From contig CAKZZO010000035.1 in the NCBI GenBank assembly GCA_937885175.1, forward strand, positions 1 to 27,602: DNA of 27,602 nt, given 5' to 3'. A model generated the notes under the pieces. It was not told the origin of the DNA and searched no databases. It saw nothing but the letters and a program-made list of their open reading frames with translations. Each line of letters opens with the position of its first letter. Position 1 is the first letter of the stretch. Made by a program: the position numbers and the translations under genes. Origin of the DNA: an uncultured Treponema sp. (GTDB taxonomy: Bacteria > Spirochaetota > Spirochaetia > Treponematales > Treponemataceae). Shown in pieces: positions 1 through 7,701 of the stretch.

Positions 1-56
1 CCCATTAAAGCCAGCGCCGACAGTAGGCCCGTCAGCACGTTCCTAAACTTTTTCAT
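1..56 (-). CDS. Start of a secreted or membrane protein (cut by window edge)
   Basis: Only the first 18 complete codons are in the window. They read MKKFRNVLTGLLSALALM, a Lys/Arg-rich start followed by a hydrophobic stretch, as in a Sec signal peptide or N-terminal membrane anchor. The ATG at 56 is preceded by a strong Shine-Dalgarno GGAGGAA about 6 bases away. It is the next gene downstream of fliJ on the same strand, separated by 129 bases with no convincing terminator, so some read-through from the flagellar operon is possible. It also has a candidate promoter of its own. In spirochetes a periplasmic flagellar gene can follow fliJ (for example flbB in Borrelia), but the visible part is too short to say whether this is one. 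Confidence 0.6.
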   Translation of the reverse strand, partial: MKKFRNVLTGLLSALALM

Positions 57-131
57 AGAAGTTCCTCCTTATTGAACTTTTTGCTATGATTTTTTGGGCA
101 TGCGCGCCCAGAACCTTTTTGTTCAAACCTT

Positions 132-161
132 AGCATAAAGTCAAAGAGAGAAACTTTGCAA
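132..161 (-). promoter_or_regulatory. Candidate promoter for the left-edge gene
   Basis: Reading the minus strand, TTGCAA (156-161) and TATGCT (132-137) are separated by 18 bases, each matching four of six sigma-70 consensus bases. The predicted start lies near 125, giving a leader of about 70 bases before the ATG at 56. That leader carries a GGGC/GCCC short inverted repeat. The match is modest, and a long leader makes it less certain. Confidence 0.3.
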
Positions 162-185
162 ACGAGATTTTGCACTATTACGACA

Positions 186-623
186 TTATGATTTAGGGCT
201 TGCCTCAAAGCGACTGTTTACAATGTCATCTATGGTGTTTTCTTCTTCGGCAAGGGCGGCCTTTTTCCAGGCGGCATAGCGGGTTTCCTTGAGTTTTTCC
301 AGTGCCTTGCATTTTTGCATCGCCTCCCGCATTACGTTCCGCTTCTGCTCGGTGACGATTTTTGCCTGGGCAAGTTCATGCAAGAGTGCTTCCTTACGCT
401 GGTCAAGGAGAACAACATATTGATTCACGCCGTACAGTTCGTGCAGGTCGTTCATGTTATCTGCCGCTTTGATGGAGTTGACCCGCTGCTGAGCCAGCAT
501 TTCCAGTGTCTGCTGGATGCGGTTTTCTTCGGCAAGGGCACGTCCCAATTCGGCTTCCGCCTGCTTGCGTTCAAATTCCCGCAAATCAAGCACTTTCTGC
601 ATGCTGAAGGCAAACTTCTTCAT
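186..623 (-). CDS. fliJ: Flagellar export protein FliJ
   Basis: A 145-residue protein rich in Ala, Glu, Gln and Lys that reads as one long antiparallel coiled coil, as FliJ does. It starts MKKFAFSMQKVLDLREFERK, a typical FliJ opening, and its length is normal for the family. FliJ is a cytoplasmic part of the flagellar type III export apparatus. It sits in the centre of the FliI ATPase ring and helps couple the ATPase to the export gate. The gene starts 10 bases after the fliI stop. No good Shine-Dalgarno is visible before its ATG, so translation is probably coupled to fliI. It is the last gene of the flagellar run that can be identified here. Confidence 0.93.
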   Translation of the reverse strand: MKKFAFSMQKVLDLREFERKQAEAELGRALAEENRIQQTLEMLAQQRVNSIKAADNMNDLHELYGVNQYVVLLDQRKEALLHELAQAKIVTEQKRNVMREAMQKCKALEKLKETRYAAWKKAALAEEENTIDDIVNSRFEASPKS

Positions 624-633
624 AGGCGGCTAT

Positions 634-2082
634 TCAAAGTACCTGACCTGCCGGAATTTCTTTGGCTTCAGTTGTGGCAGCGGCGGCCAGTGCACTCTGC
701 TCCGCCACCATCTGTGCGGTTGTCTTGCGGTCAAGGGCAGGTCTGTCACCGTATTCGCTTTCCGGTATCTCTATTTCTGCCAGTTCAGACAGTTTTTTCA
801 GCGTGTCTTCAATAGGACAAGGCTCATATTCTTCCTGCATCAAAAAGGATTCTATCGCCCCATGCTTTGCAATGGCTTCATCTATTTCCGCATTATTGCC
901 CTGCTGGTACACACCTGCATGTATCATTTCAGCATTTTCCGCATATATCGCTATGAGGCGGGCAATCTTATTTGCAGCGGCAACGGTTGTCTTTCCGCTA
1001 ACCCGCTTGGAAAGACGGCTGACGCTCTGGAGCACATCTATTGCCGGATAGTGGCGTTCCTGCGCAAGTGTACGGCTCAAAACAATGTGACCGTCAAGCG
1101 TACCGCGAACCTTATCAGTAATGGGTTCATCCATGTCGTCGCCGTCCACCAGCACGTTGTAGAATGCGGTAATAGTTCCCTTGTCGCTCGTTCCTGCCCT
1201 TTCAAGCAGTTTTGGAATCAGGTCAAATACGCTGGGGGGATAGCCTCGCTGGGCAGGAGCCTCACCAGTGGAAAGGCCTATTTCACGCTGGGCATGGGCA
1301 AAACGAGTCATATTGTCCATCAGGAGCATCACATCTTTTCCCTGGTCACGGAAGTATTCTGCCACCGCAGTAGTCACATAGGCGGCACGAAGTCGGGCAA
1401 TAGAAGGCGTATCACTTGTGGCTACAACCAGAACCGAACGTTTCATGCCCTCCTCACCCAAATCCCGGTTGATAAAGTCCATGACTTCCCGTCCTCGTTC
1501 GCCAATCAGCCCGATAACGTTGATGTCTGCATTGGTATTGCGGGCAATCATGCTGAGGAGTGTAGACTTACCCACGCCAGAACCTGCAAACAAGCCCAGA
1601 CGCTGACCTTTTCCACAGGTGAGAAGACCGTCAATTACACGAACACCAGTTACCACACGGGTATCTATGGGCTTCCGCACCATAGGATTGGGCGGAGAAG
1701 CAATAACAGGATAATATTCAGTGGTTTCAAGAGAACCTTTGCCGTCAATGGGCTTACCGGTGGCATCAATGACCCGCCCCAGCAGATTATTTCCCACAGG
1801 CACTTGCAGAACATGACCGCTTGCCACCACTTCGCTTCCGATTTCTATGCCCTTGGTGTCTCCGTAGGCCATGAGTTTTACCGTGGTGCCCTCAAAGCCA
1901 GTCACTTCGGCCAAGACAGGTTCAGCCACATTGGGAAGTTTGATTTCGCAAAGTTCACCCACCATGGAGCGCGGTCCATTGCTTTCAATCATCAGGCCTT
2001 TTACGGCAGTTACATAGCCTGTATAGAGAATAGTCTCAGTTTCTTCTACTGCGGTAAGATATTTGTTGAAAAATGCTTCCAT
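634..2082 (-). CDS. fliI: Flagellum-specific export ATPase FliI
   Basis: FliI is the hexameric ATPase of flagellar type III export, related to the F1-ATPase beta subunit. The Walker A motif AGSGVGKST lies near residue 170, and the block GLIGERGREVMDF follows, as in FliI/SctN. The family segments RFAHAQREIGLSTGEAPAQR and LSRTLAQERHYPAIDVLQS are both present. The protein has about 482 residues, with a C-terminal tail rich in Ala and Thr that is somewhat longer than usual. The frame also offers a GTG start at 2091. ATG at 2082 is preferred because it follows a G-rich Shine-Dalgarno (GGTGGGG). The start lies 23 bases after the fliH stop, in the same operon. Confidence 0.97.
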   Translation of the reverse strand: MEAFFNKYLTAVEETETILYTGYVTAVKGLMIESNGPRSMVGELCEIKLPNVAEPVLAEVTGFEGTTVKLMAYGDTKGIEIGSEVVASGHVLQVPVGNNLLGRVIDATGKPIDGKGSLETTEYYPVIASPPNPMVRKPIDTRVVTGVRVIDGLLTCGKGQRLGLFAGSGVGKSTLLSMIARNTNADINVIGLIGERGREVMDFINRDLGEEGMKRSVLVVATSDTPSIARLRAAYVTTAVAEYFRDQGKDVMLLMDNMTRFAHAQREIGLSTGEAPAQRGYPPSVFDLIPKLLERAGTSDKGTITAFYNVLVDGDDMDEPITDKVRGTLDGHIVLSRTLAQERHYPAIDVLQSVSRLSKRVSGKTTVAAANKIARLIAIYAENAEMIHAGVYQQGNNAEIDEAIAKHGAIESFLMQEEYEPCPIEDTLKKLSELAEIEIPESEYGDRPALDRKTTAQMVAEQSALAAAATTEAKEIPAGQVL

Positions 2083-2105
2083 CTGCCCCACCCCCAGCCT
2101 TTGCT

Positions 2106-3044
2106 TTATGCAGACGGAGACGCAACATCGCCTTTTGCCAGCGACTTGACGGGAGAAATTTCCAGCACTTTGGATTCCAGTTCTCCCAGTTGACTTGCAA
2201 TGCGGGCATCAATAGCACCAAAATCGGTTTCTACGATACAGCCGCCCTTGTCCACGCTTGAATCCTCCAGAACTGTTACGCCCTCAACGTTTTCTATCTG
2301 GCGCACAAAATCCTGTGCATGCTCAGTGGTCAACTTTACGTCGGCAAGATTCACGCGGATTCTCACCTTACCCCTGCCCTTTACCTTTTTGAGTGCCTGC
2401 AGGACATTTGCCGTCACCACTTGCTTTTGATTTTCACTGATAAGCTTGACCACTTTGCGCGTCATCAATATCACCAGTTCCACAATCTGCTGTTCCGTTC
2501 CCCGCAAAATCTCTTCGCGGCGGTTCATCACTTCTTCCATGATGACGTGGATTCGCTCAATCAGACGGTCAACCTCTGCCTTTCCTTCCGCATAGCCGTC
2601 ATTCCGCCCGCGGTCGTAGCCGTCTTTTTCTGCATCGGCAACAAGGGCAGTCTGCTCAGTCTTTGCCTTTTCAATGATTTGGGCGGCTTCTGCCTGAGCA
2701 TTCTGAACAATTTGCGCCGCCTCACGCTCCGCCTGGGCCTTGATTTCTGCAGCCTGGTCAGTCTGGCTTTTTACCTCATTAAAGGCGGCTTCCTTGGCAC
2801 GCTCCACAATCTGGTCGGCATCATTCTGGGCAGACTGCAACATCTGCTGTTTTTCCGCCTCCCAGTTGATCTTCCATTCGTCTGCGGCTTTTTGCAGTTC
2901 TTCTACAGTCGGTCCGGTATATTCGGGGATTTCCTCAACGACTTCTTCCACCTCTGGCGCACCGTACTCGTGCAACAATTTGAGTTCAAATTTGCCGTCA
3001 TTCTTTTTTACTTCACCCGGATTAAATACCTGCCGTCTTGCCAT
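2106..3044 (-). CDS. fliH: Flagellar export stator protein FliH
   Basis: A 312-residue protein located between fliG and fliI. Residues from about 50 to 190 are a long charged coiled coil rich in Ala, Glu and Gln, including a Gly-spaced segment (DGYDRGRNDGYAEGKAEVD). The C-terminal part, with VELVILMTRKVVKLI and a KGRGKVRIRVN strand, resembles the FliH/SctL and V-ATPase E-subunit fold. FliH binds FliI, restrains its ATPase activity and docks it to the C-ring. A TTG codon lies just upstream in frame, but ATG at 3044 follows AGGAG at the right distance and is taken as the start. The name rests on fold features and on position, since FliH sequences are weakly conserved. Confidence 0.93.
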   Translation of the reverse strand: MARRQVFNPGEVKKNDGKFELKLLHEYGAPEVEEVVEEIPEYTGPTVEELQKAADEWKINWEAEKQQMLQSAQNDADQIVERAKEAAFNEVKSQTDQAAEIKAQAEREAAQIVQNAQAEAAQIIEKAKTEQTALVADAEKDGYDRGRNDGYAEGKAEVDRLIERIHVIMEEVMNRREEILRGTEQQIVELVILMTRKVVKLISENQKQVVTANVLQALKKVKGRGKVRIRVNLADVKLTTEHAQDFVRQIENVEGVTVLEDSSVDKGGCIVETDFGAIDARIASQLGELESKVLEISPVKSLAKGDVASPSA

Positions 3045-3062
3045 CAAACACTCCTACCGCAT

Positions 3063-4136
3063 TTACACAACAAGTTCGTCTTCGCCGGAACGGGCAATAA
3101 CGATTTCGCCTGCGTCTTCCAGACGACGGATTGTAGAAACGATTTTCTGCTGTGCTTCTTCCACGTCCTTCAAGCGTACCGGTCCCATAAACTCCATATC
3201 TTCCTTGAGCATGGATGCCGCACGTTTTGACATGTTGCGGAAAATTTTGTCCTGTACTTCTGTATCGACAGATTTGAGTGCTTTCGATAGTTCCTGTGTA
3301 TCCACTTCGCGCAGAACTTTCTGAATGGCACGGTCGTCCAGCATAACAATGTCTTCGAACACGAACATGCGCTTTTTGATTTCTTCCGCCAAATCAGGGT
3401 CTTCTTCTTCCAGACTTTCGATAATGGACTTTTCAGAAGAACGGTCAACAAGGTTAAGGATTTCAACGATAGACTCAACACCACCCGCAGCCGTGTAGTC
3501 TTCGCTGGACAGGGTAGACAGTTTCTTTTCAAGAACGCGTTCAACTTCACGCAAAACGTCAGGTGAGGTACGATCCATCGTTGCCAGACGACGAGAAACT
3601 TCCGGCTGGATTTCTACCGGCAGATTCTGCAAAATGACCGCCGCCTTGCTGGGTTCCAGATATGCCAGAATCAAGGCGATTGTCTGGGGATATTCAGTCT
3701 GAATGAAGTTCAAAAGGTGAGCAGGGTCTGTCCGACGGATAAAGTCAAAGGGACGCACCTGCAATGAAGATGTCAGGCGGTTGATGATGTCGATTGCCTT
3801 TTGTGAGCCCAGAGATTTTTCCAAGAGTTCACGGGCATAATCAATACCACCCGTAGTGATAAAGTTCTGGGCATTCATCAAATCCTGGAATTCTTCCAGA
3901 ACCTGATCCTTAAACTCTGCGTCAACCGTTTCCAGACGGGCAATTTCAAAGGTAAGCGTTTCTACTTCGTCTTCGCGCAGATGCTTCATTATTTCCGCAG
4001 AGACATCAGAACCGATGGAGACAAGAAAGATTGCCGCCTTTTGTCTTCCGGTGAGGTTTTTGTAATCTTTTACACCTTTTTTTGCACCACCGCCACCACC
4101 TGCGGGCTTAAGGCTACCGGGTTTTGCATCGGGCAT
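3063..4136 (-). CDS. fliG: Flagellar motor switch protein FliG
   Basis: FliG is the rotor protein that binds the MS ring through its N-terminal domain and meets the stators through its C-terminal domain. Residues 28-38 (LTGRQKAAIFL) open the FliF-binding domain. The middle domain carries TEYPQTIALILAYL, the family's EHPQ-type motif. The C-terminal domain has FVFEDIVMLDDRAIQKVLRE, which contains the charged torque residues. The reading frame extends upstream to a TTG at 4160, but those extra codons contain the Shine-Dalgarno AAGGAGG itself, so ATG at 4136 (357 residues) is the likely start. That ribosome binding site lies in the last codons of the preceding gene, only 5 bases separate the two genes, and they are probably translationally coupled. 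An unusual Gly-rich run (GGGGGAKKG) follows the N-terminus. Confidence 0.97.
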   Translation of the reverse strand: MPDAKPGSLKPAGGGGGAKKGVKDYKNLTGRQKAAIFLVSIGSDVSAEIMKHLREDEVETLTFEIARLETVDAEFKDQVLEEFQDLMNAQNFITTGGIDYARELLEKSLGSQKAIDIINRLTSSLQVRPFDFIRRTDPAHLLNFIQTEYPQTIALILAYLEPSKAAVILQNLPVEIQPEVSRRLATMDRTSPDVLREVERVLEKKLSTLSSEDYTAAGGVESIVEILNLVDRSSEKSIIESLEEEDPDLAEEIKKRMFVFEDIVMLDDRAIQKVLREVDTQELSKALKSVDTEVQDKIFRNMSKRAASMLKEDMEFMGPVRLKDVEEAQQKIVSTIRRLEDAGEIVIARSGEDELVV

Positions 4137-4141
4137 ACCTA

Positions 4142-4531
4142 TCAATCCTCCTTGAGCCAAGCACTCAGGGCCTGGGCAATTGCATCGGGATTTTTTCTCA
4201 TCATATCTCTGATTCCACTTTCTTTTTCGGCTTTTTCACTTGTTTTGATAAACGCGGCAATTTCTGAGTCCGTGTGAATGGGTTTTGAAAGCCCCTTGCG
4301 CATTCCCCAGTCATGGGTTTCCTGCAGGACGGCACTTTCATCCTGCCAGTTTACGCGCTTTCCCAAAGAACGCATGGACTTGCGGAGTTTCTTTAACTCA
4401 GCATCGCTTAAATAGTCAAATACCGACTCCGCACTTCCTCCCAACTCTCCCAAGAGAATCGCGGCTTTTTCCTTGCCGGAAAGAGGACGACGGTAGTCAT
4501 TGGTGACCATCTGAAAAGGTTCGTTACCCAT
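4142..4531 (-). CDS. Small protein with FliG-N-like start and FliF-C-like tail
   Basis: A 129-residue protein between fliF and fliG. Residues 17-57 start LSGKEKAAILLGELG and align with LTGRQKAAIFLVSIG of the neighbouring FliG, with the following D/E-E-L-x-x-L helix in register. The last 19 residues (MRKNPDAIAQALSAWLKED) align with the last 19 of FliF (AKEHPEDVAMLIRTWMMEE), sharing the Pro, Ala, Trp and Glu and many conservative changes, and both end at the C-terminus. In known motors the FliF tail folds into the FliG N-domain. This protein therefore appears to carry one of each binding face. Its ATG begins one base after the fliF stop and its stop lies 5 bases before fliG, so production is tied to both. 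No known gene name is recognised; a role as an MS ring/rotor adaptor or regulator is inference. Confidence 0.88.
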   Translation of the reverse strand: MGNEPFQMVTNDYRRPLSGKEKAAILLGELGGSAESVFDYLSDAELKKLRKSMRSLGKRVNWQDESAVLQETHDWGMRKGLSKPIHTDSEIAAFIKTSEKAEKESGIRDMMRKNPDAIAQALSAWLKED

Positions 4532-4532
4532 A

Positions 4533-6239
4533 CTATTCCTCCATCATCCATGTCCGGATAAGCATTGCCACGTCTTCCGGGTGCTCCTTTGCCATGGCGA
4601 CTGCACTTTCCAAAAGTTCCGCCCGCTTCCGCTCTTCCACGGACATGGTGACTTCCATACCCTCCTGACGGGCATCCCACAAGGCCTTTTCCCGCTCCGC
4701 CTGCTGACGGCGCAAAAGTTCTTCCTCTCGGAGTCTGCGGCGGCGCTCCAGTTCACGGCTGATAAAGCGGAAGATGATAAAGGCGACAAGAACAACGGTT
4801 ACGCCGATGAGTACCCACATAATCGTGCGGTTACGACGCTGGCGGGCAAAATAGGCGTCATCTTCATTACGGAACTGCTCGGTGCGGTCAATTTGCAGGC
4901 TGGTAACCACCACGCGATAGTTGCGGCTCTGGTCGTATCCTACCGCACCCTGAATGTAGTTTGCCACCTGCTCCAGTTCGTCCTGGGTAGGCGGAATGTA
5001 TTCACGGGTTATGCCACCGTTGTCGTCAATAATGTACTCATGAGTCTTGGGGTCACGGGGAATGCGGTACTTACCGTCAATGTTTACAGAAACCGTCACG
5101 CGGTCGATAGAAGGCATCCGCTCTTCCACGCGGTGCTCGGTGTTCATTTCATTGTTCTGCGTGGTACTCGTTTCTACCGATTTGCCGATTACATTTGACA
5201 TGTCGCTCATAACCGGCGGATTCTGACTTTCCACACCAGCGGGGCCTTCGGGATTATAGCCTGTTCCCGTCCATTCCTTTGTAATTGTCTGGGAGGAACG
5301 GGGCAGAAAATCGCGTTTTTCGGTGGTGTCATAGGGTTTGGATGGGTCCTGCTCCGTAATCATCACTGGAGTAAAGATAGTTTTTTCGCTGGAAACCTTA
5401 GAGGTGTCCATGTCAATTTTAATGTCCAGGTCACGCACACGGTCTTCAGAGAAGTAATTCTGCATTGATTTGAGAATCTTTGCCCGGTACTGGGTCTGCA
5501 TCTTCTGAATGAATTTTTCCGTGCGCTCAATCAGGGAAAGGCGGTCGCTTTCTGCCATTCCCTCAAAGTCATTCAGTTCGTTTCCTTCGCTGTCTGCAAT
5601 GGTAATGTTTTCTGGGCGAAGTCCAACCACTGCCCGCATCAAGATTTTCTGCACCGTCTGAATTTTCTTACGGTTCTGCGCCATGGTGGGGTCACTGAAA
5701 TAGAGGATGACGGAAGCAGTCACAGGCTTTTGGTTATCTGCAAAAAGTTCGTCTTTAGGCTGACCGATTACAACATTTGCCCTTGAAATGCCGGAGAGGG
5801 CTTCAAGCTGCTGGGTAACCATACGGGTAATGGAACGCTGAAGGTTTACATTGCGCTCAAAATCAGTAATCGTCCAACTTGTTACGTCAAAAAGGGAAAA
5901 GGCATCGACCGTAGAGGGAACTTTATCTTCTTCTATAAGGATATTCCTCATACGGCGGGCGGTGGCATCATCGGCAACAGAAATAACGCCGTCTGCGCTT
6001 ACATAAGCCTTAACGCCCTCCTGATCCATGCGGAGCAAGATATCATCGCGAGTATTCTGGTCTGTAATTGCTGTCGTAAACAGGGGAACCGTTGTGGGCG
6101 CAGAAGACACCCGCGTTGTCACCACGATTGCGGCAATCACCGCTACAATAATCCCGATTAAAATGACTTTTTGAACGATTGACCACTTAGCCCACCGTTC
6201 CTTTACATTGGCCAACAACTTTTTGAGCCATTCGTTCAT
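4533..6239 (-). CDS. fliF: Flagellar MS-ring protein FliF
   Basis: FliF forms the MS ring in the inner membrane, the base on which rotor and export gate assemble. The protein has one membrane helix near the N-terminus (IVQKVILIGIIVAVIAAIVV), a large periplasmic part with YscJ-like ring domains, a second helix (TIMWVLIGVTVVLVAFIIF), then a charged cytoplasmic tail ending in the FliG-binding peptide AKEHPEDVAMLIRTWMMEE. The length of 568 residues is normal. A GTG at 6266 is in frame, but ATG at 6239 follows GGGAGGGG and gives the expected N-terminus. A promoter lies directly upstream, so fliF and the genes after it may be transcribed separately from the rod genes as well as with them. Confidence 0.97.
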   Translation of the reverse strand: MNEWLKKLLANVKERWAKWSIVQKVILIGIIVAVIAAIVVTTRVSSAPTTVPLFTTAITDQNTRDDILLRMDQEGVKAYVSADGVISVADDATARRMRNILIEEDKVPSTVDAFSLFDVTSWTITDFERNVNLQRSITRMVTQQLEALSGISRANVVIGQPKDELFADNQKPVTASVILYFSDPTMAQNRKKIQTVQKILMRAVVGLRPENITIADSEGNELNDFEGMAESDRLSLIERTEKFIQKMQTQYRAKILKSMQNYFSEDRVRDLDIKIDMDTSKVSSEKTIFTPVMITEQDPSKPYDTTEKRDFLPRSSQTITKEWTGTGYNPEGPAGVESQNPPVMSDMSNVIGKSVETSTTQNNEMNTEHRVEERMPSIDRVTVSVNIDGKYRIPRDPKTHEYIIDDNGGITREYIPPTQDELEQVANYIQGAVGYDQSRNYRVVVTSLQIDRTEQFRNEDDAYFARQRRNRTIMWVLIGVTVVLVAFIIFRFISRELERRRRLREEELLRRQQAEREKALWDARQEGMEVTMSVEERKRAELLESAVAMAKEHPEDVAMLIRTWMMEE

Positions 6240-6280
6240 CTGACCCCTCCCGTGAACGAAACCCACTATATATTAGAGAA

Positions 6281-6309
6281 ATTTTACCATAGAAATTTTA
6301 ATCCGTCAA
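6281..6309 (-). promoter_or_regulatory. Internal sigma-70 promoter upstream of fliF
   Basis: On the minus strand TTGACG (6304-6309) and TAAAAT (6281-6286) are 17 bases apart, each matching five of six consensus bases. The predicted start is near 6274, giving a leader of about 35 bases with the strong fliF Shine-Dalgarno. The -35 box abuts the fliE stop codon. The 70-base gap is the largest between consecutive genes from fliE through fliJ and is unusually AT-rich. Confidence 0.6.
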
Positions 6310-6657
6310 TCAGCGAGTTGTAGAAAGTTCGTTCCAACCGGTGGTTATGCGGTCAATAACGGTCTGTGCAAGGGAAAGAGACTGCTGAGCCTTTGCCATT
6401 GCCACCGTAATATCCTCTACATTGACGGAATCCGGGTCAGTAATGTATTGCTGAGCGAGGCGGTCAACAGTAAGCTGCTGTGAATTAACGGTGTCAACCG
6501 CACCCAAAAGATAAGATTCAAAGAGCCCCTGCTTGCGTTCTGTTTTTTCCGCAGGAGCCTTTCCAAAAGAATTGAGCTCACGAACTGGTGAAGTTCCCGC
6601 ATGAGCAGGATTTGTGCGCACCATCTGCAAGGTACCCATTGTCGCTTCAATTTTCAT
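6310..6657 (-). CDS. fliE: Flagellar hook-basal body protein FliE
   Basis: FliE is the small protein that joins the MS ring and export gate to the rod, and is the first substrate exported by the apparatus. The protein has 115 residues. Its C-terminal half (VNVEDITVAMAKAQQSLSLA, then QTVIDRITTGWNELSTTR) matches the helical FliE signature, in which residues pack like the end helices of axial proteins. The N-terminal 40 residues are disordered-looking and variable in the family. The ATG follows GAGGGG. It lies between flgC and fliF, the normal spirochete order. Confidence 0.95.
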   Translation of the reverse strand: MKIEATMGTLQMVRTNPAHAGTSPVRELNSFGKAPAEKTERKQGLFESYLLGAVDTVNSQQLTVDRLAQQYITDPDSVNVEDITVAMAKAQQSLSLAQTVIDRITTGWNELSTTR

Positions 6658-6684
6658 ACGTTTCCCCTCACCTGCATTTTACAC

Positions 6685-7146
6685 CTACGCCCTGCCAATT
6701 TCAAGGGCTGCACTGAACATATCTTTTGCGCCCTGAACGACCGTGCCGTTTGCCTCGTATGCTCGGCTGGCAGAAATCAAATTCACCATTTCGTTGACAA
6801 TGTTTACATTGGGCATCTCAACATAGCCCTTGTTGGGGCCGCTTTTGATTGCATCGGGATTGTCGGGATCCCATCTCAAAGGTCCCTGTGAAGTGTCCTT
6901 TACAATCTGTTTTACGCGCACTCCCTTCCCCGCTCCGTTATCCCGATCTGCGGACACAAAGGGACTGCGCCACTGGGGATTTTCTGATGCAATCGGCTCC
7001 AAAACCACCAGCGATTTTTTGAACGCTCCGCCTTCGGGAGTACGCGTGGTGGACGCATTGGCAATATTGTTTGAAATAACGTCAGTACGCAGCCGCTCAA
7101 CACTCATGCCGGTGGCCGCAATATTCATACTTGTAAACATACCCAT
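6685..7146 (-). CDS. flgC: Flagellar proximal rod protein FlgC
   Basis: FlgC is a rod protein that assembles in the periplasm after export. The N-terminal motif MNIAATGMSVERLRTDVISN followed by NIANASTTRTPEGG is the signature of rod and hook proteins. The C-terminal helix (EMVNLISASRAYEANGTVVQ) completes it. The length is 153 residues. The frame runs upstream to 7203, but ATG at 7146 follows AGGAG and gives the conserved N-terminus. The 101-base gap from flgB contains two short hairpins, described separately. Confidence 0.96.
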   Translation of the reverse strand: MGMFTSMNIAATGMSVERLRTDVISNNIANASTTRTPEGGAFKKSLVVLEPIASENPQWRSPFVSADRDNGAGKGVRVKQIVKDTSQGPLRWDPDNPDAIKSGPNKGYVEMPNVNIVNEMVNLISASRAYEANGTVVQGAKDMFSAALEIGRA

Positions 7147-7163
7147 AACAAAATCTCCTACAA

Positions 7164-7204
7164 GCGCCACAGATGGCGCGCATCGTTGACAGTTTGCCTG
7201 CAAA
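7164..7204 (-). other. Two short hairpins in the flgB-flgC gap
   Basis: GCGCCA/TGGCGC with a 4-base loop (7164-7179) lies a few bases before the flgC ribosome binding site on the mRNA. GTTTGC/GCAAAC with a 2-base turn (7191-7204) lies just upstream of it. Neither is followed by a T-run, so they are not terminators. They may set mRNA stability or stoichiometry of flgB to flgC. The rest of the gap shows nothing else. Confidence 0.3.
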
Positions 7205-7247
7205 CCGCCGGGTTAAAAACAGTCATGGACGACCGTTTTCATACCCC

Positions 7248-7664
7248 CTATTTTCTCATCGCAGTTCGCAACTGGCTGAACTCAAAACTCTGGATTTGGG
7301 TCAGCAGACGATAACTCATCTGCAGCTTCAACACATTCATCGCTTCGTATTCAGCATCCACATTGTTTCCGTTTGCATTTGCTGTGGTAGCCCAATCGGT
7401 AACACGGCGCGGCTCAACCTCATGCCAGTCATAGGGCTCATTCAGGGCGATATGGCGGCTGTTTGTACGGGTCAACTGAAACTGATGCTCAGTGTCCGCC
7501 GCACTGTCAAAGGCGCGCTTGAGTTCGCTTTCAAAATTCACCACCTGACGCTTGTAGTTGGGAACTTCTGCGTTGGCAATGTTGTTGGCACTCACCTGAT
7601 AGCGCAACTGGTGCACATTCATGGCGCGATGCAATAAATCTACCGATTGTGTAAAGCTATTCAT
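7248..7664 (-). CDS. flgB: Flagellar proximal rod protein FlgB
   Basis: FlgB is the other proximal rod protein in this operon. The rod signature VSANNIANAEVPNYKR lies near the N-terminus, and the C-terminal helix reads EAMNVLKLQMSYRLLTQIQS. The length is 138 residues. The frame extends to 7748 but would then overlap the map terminator, so ATG at 7664 (MNSFTQSVDLLHRAMN) is chosen. No well-placed Shine-Dalgarno is visible: AGAGGT abuts the ATG. It is the first gene of the flagellar operon, directly after the map terminator, so a promoter must lie in the short interval 7665-7701. Confidence 0.95.
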   Translation of the reverse strand: MNSFTQSVDLLHRAMNVHQLRYQVSANNIANAEVPNYKRQVVNFESELKRAFDSAADTEHQFQLTRTNSRHIALNEPYDWHEVEPRRVTDWATTANANGNNVDAEYEAMNVLKLQMSYRLLTQIQSFEFSQLRTAMRK

Positions 7665-7670
7665 ACCTCT

Positions 7671-7699
7671 ATCTTCGGAAAATTTGGGAGGAGAGTTAA
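7671..7699 (-). promoter_or_regulatory. Weak sigma-28-like candidate promoter for flgB
   Basis: The gap between the map terminator and flgB has no good sigma-70 promoter. On the minus strand it reads TTAACT (7694-7699), 15 bases, then CCGAAGAT (7671-7678), loosely similar to the sigma-28 pattern TAAA...GCCGATAA. The start would then fall at or next to the ATG. This is a weak pattern match, put forward because a promoter is required here. Confidence 0.2.
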
Positions 7700-7701
7700 G
7701 C

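Noticed and set aside
79..126. GCTATGAT on the plus strand followed by an ATG, resembling the leaderless promoter pattern.
   Set aside because: The gap to the ATG is 10 bases and the frame stops after 12 codons, so no gene follows.
517..2193. A 558-residue open frame on the plus strand opposite fliI.
   Set aside because: It is antisense to fliI, which has full ATPase motifs. The plus frame gives a His- and Cys-rich product with no family pattern or ribosome binding site.
2319..3230. A 303-residue plus-strand open frame opposite fliH and the end of fliG.
   Set aside because: Shadow of coiled-coil codons on the other strand; its Leu/Phe-rich translation is the expected complement of Glu/Lys-rich coding sequence.
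4137..4160. Longer FliG start at TTG 4160.
   Set aside because: The extra codons contain the AAGGAGG ribosome binding site itself; ATG at 4136 is the natural start.
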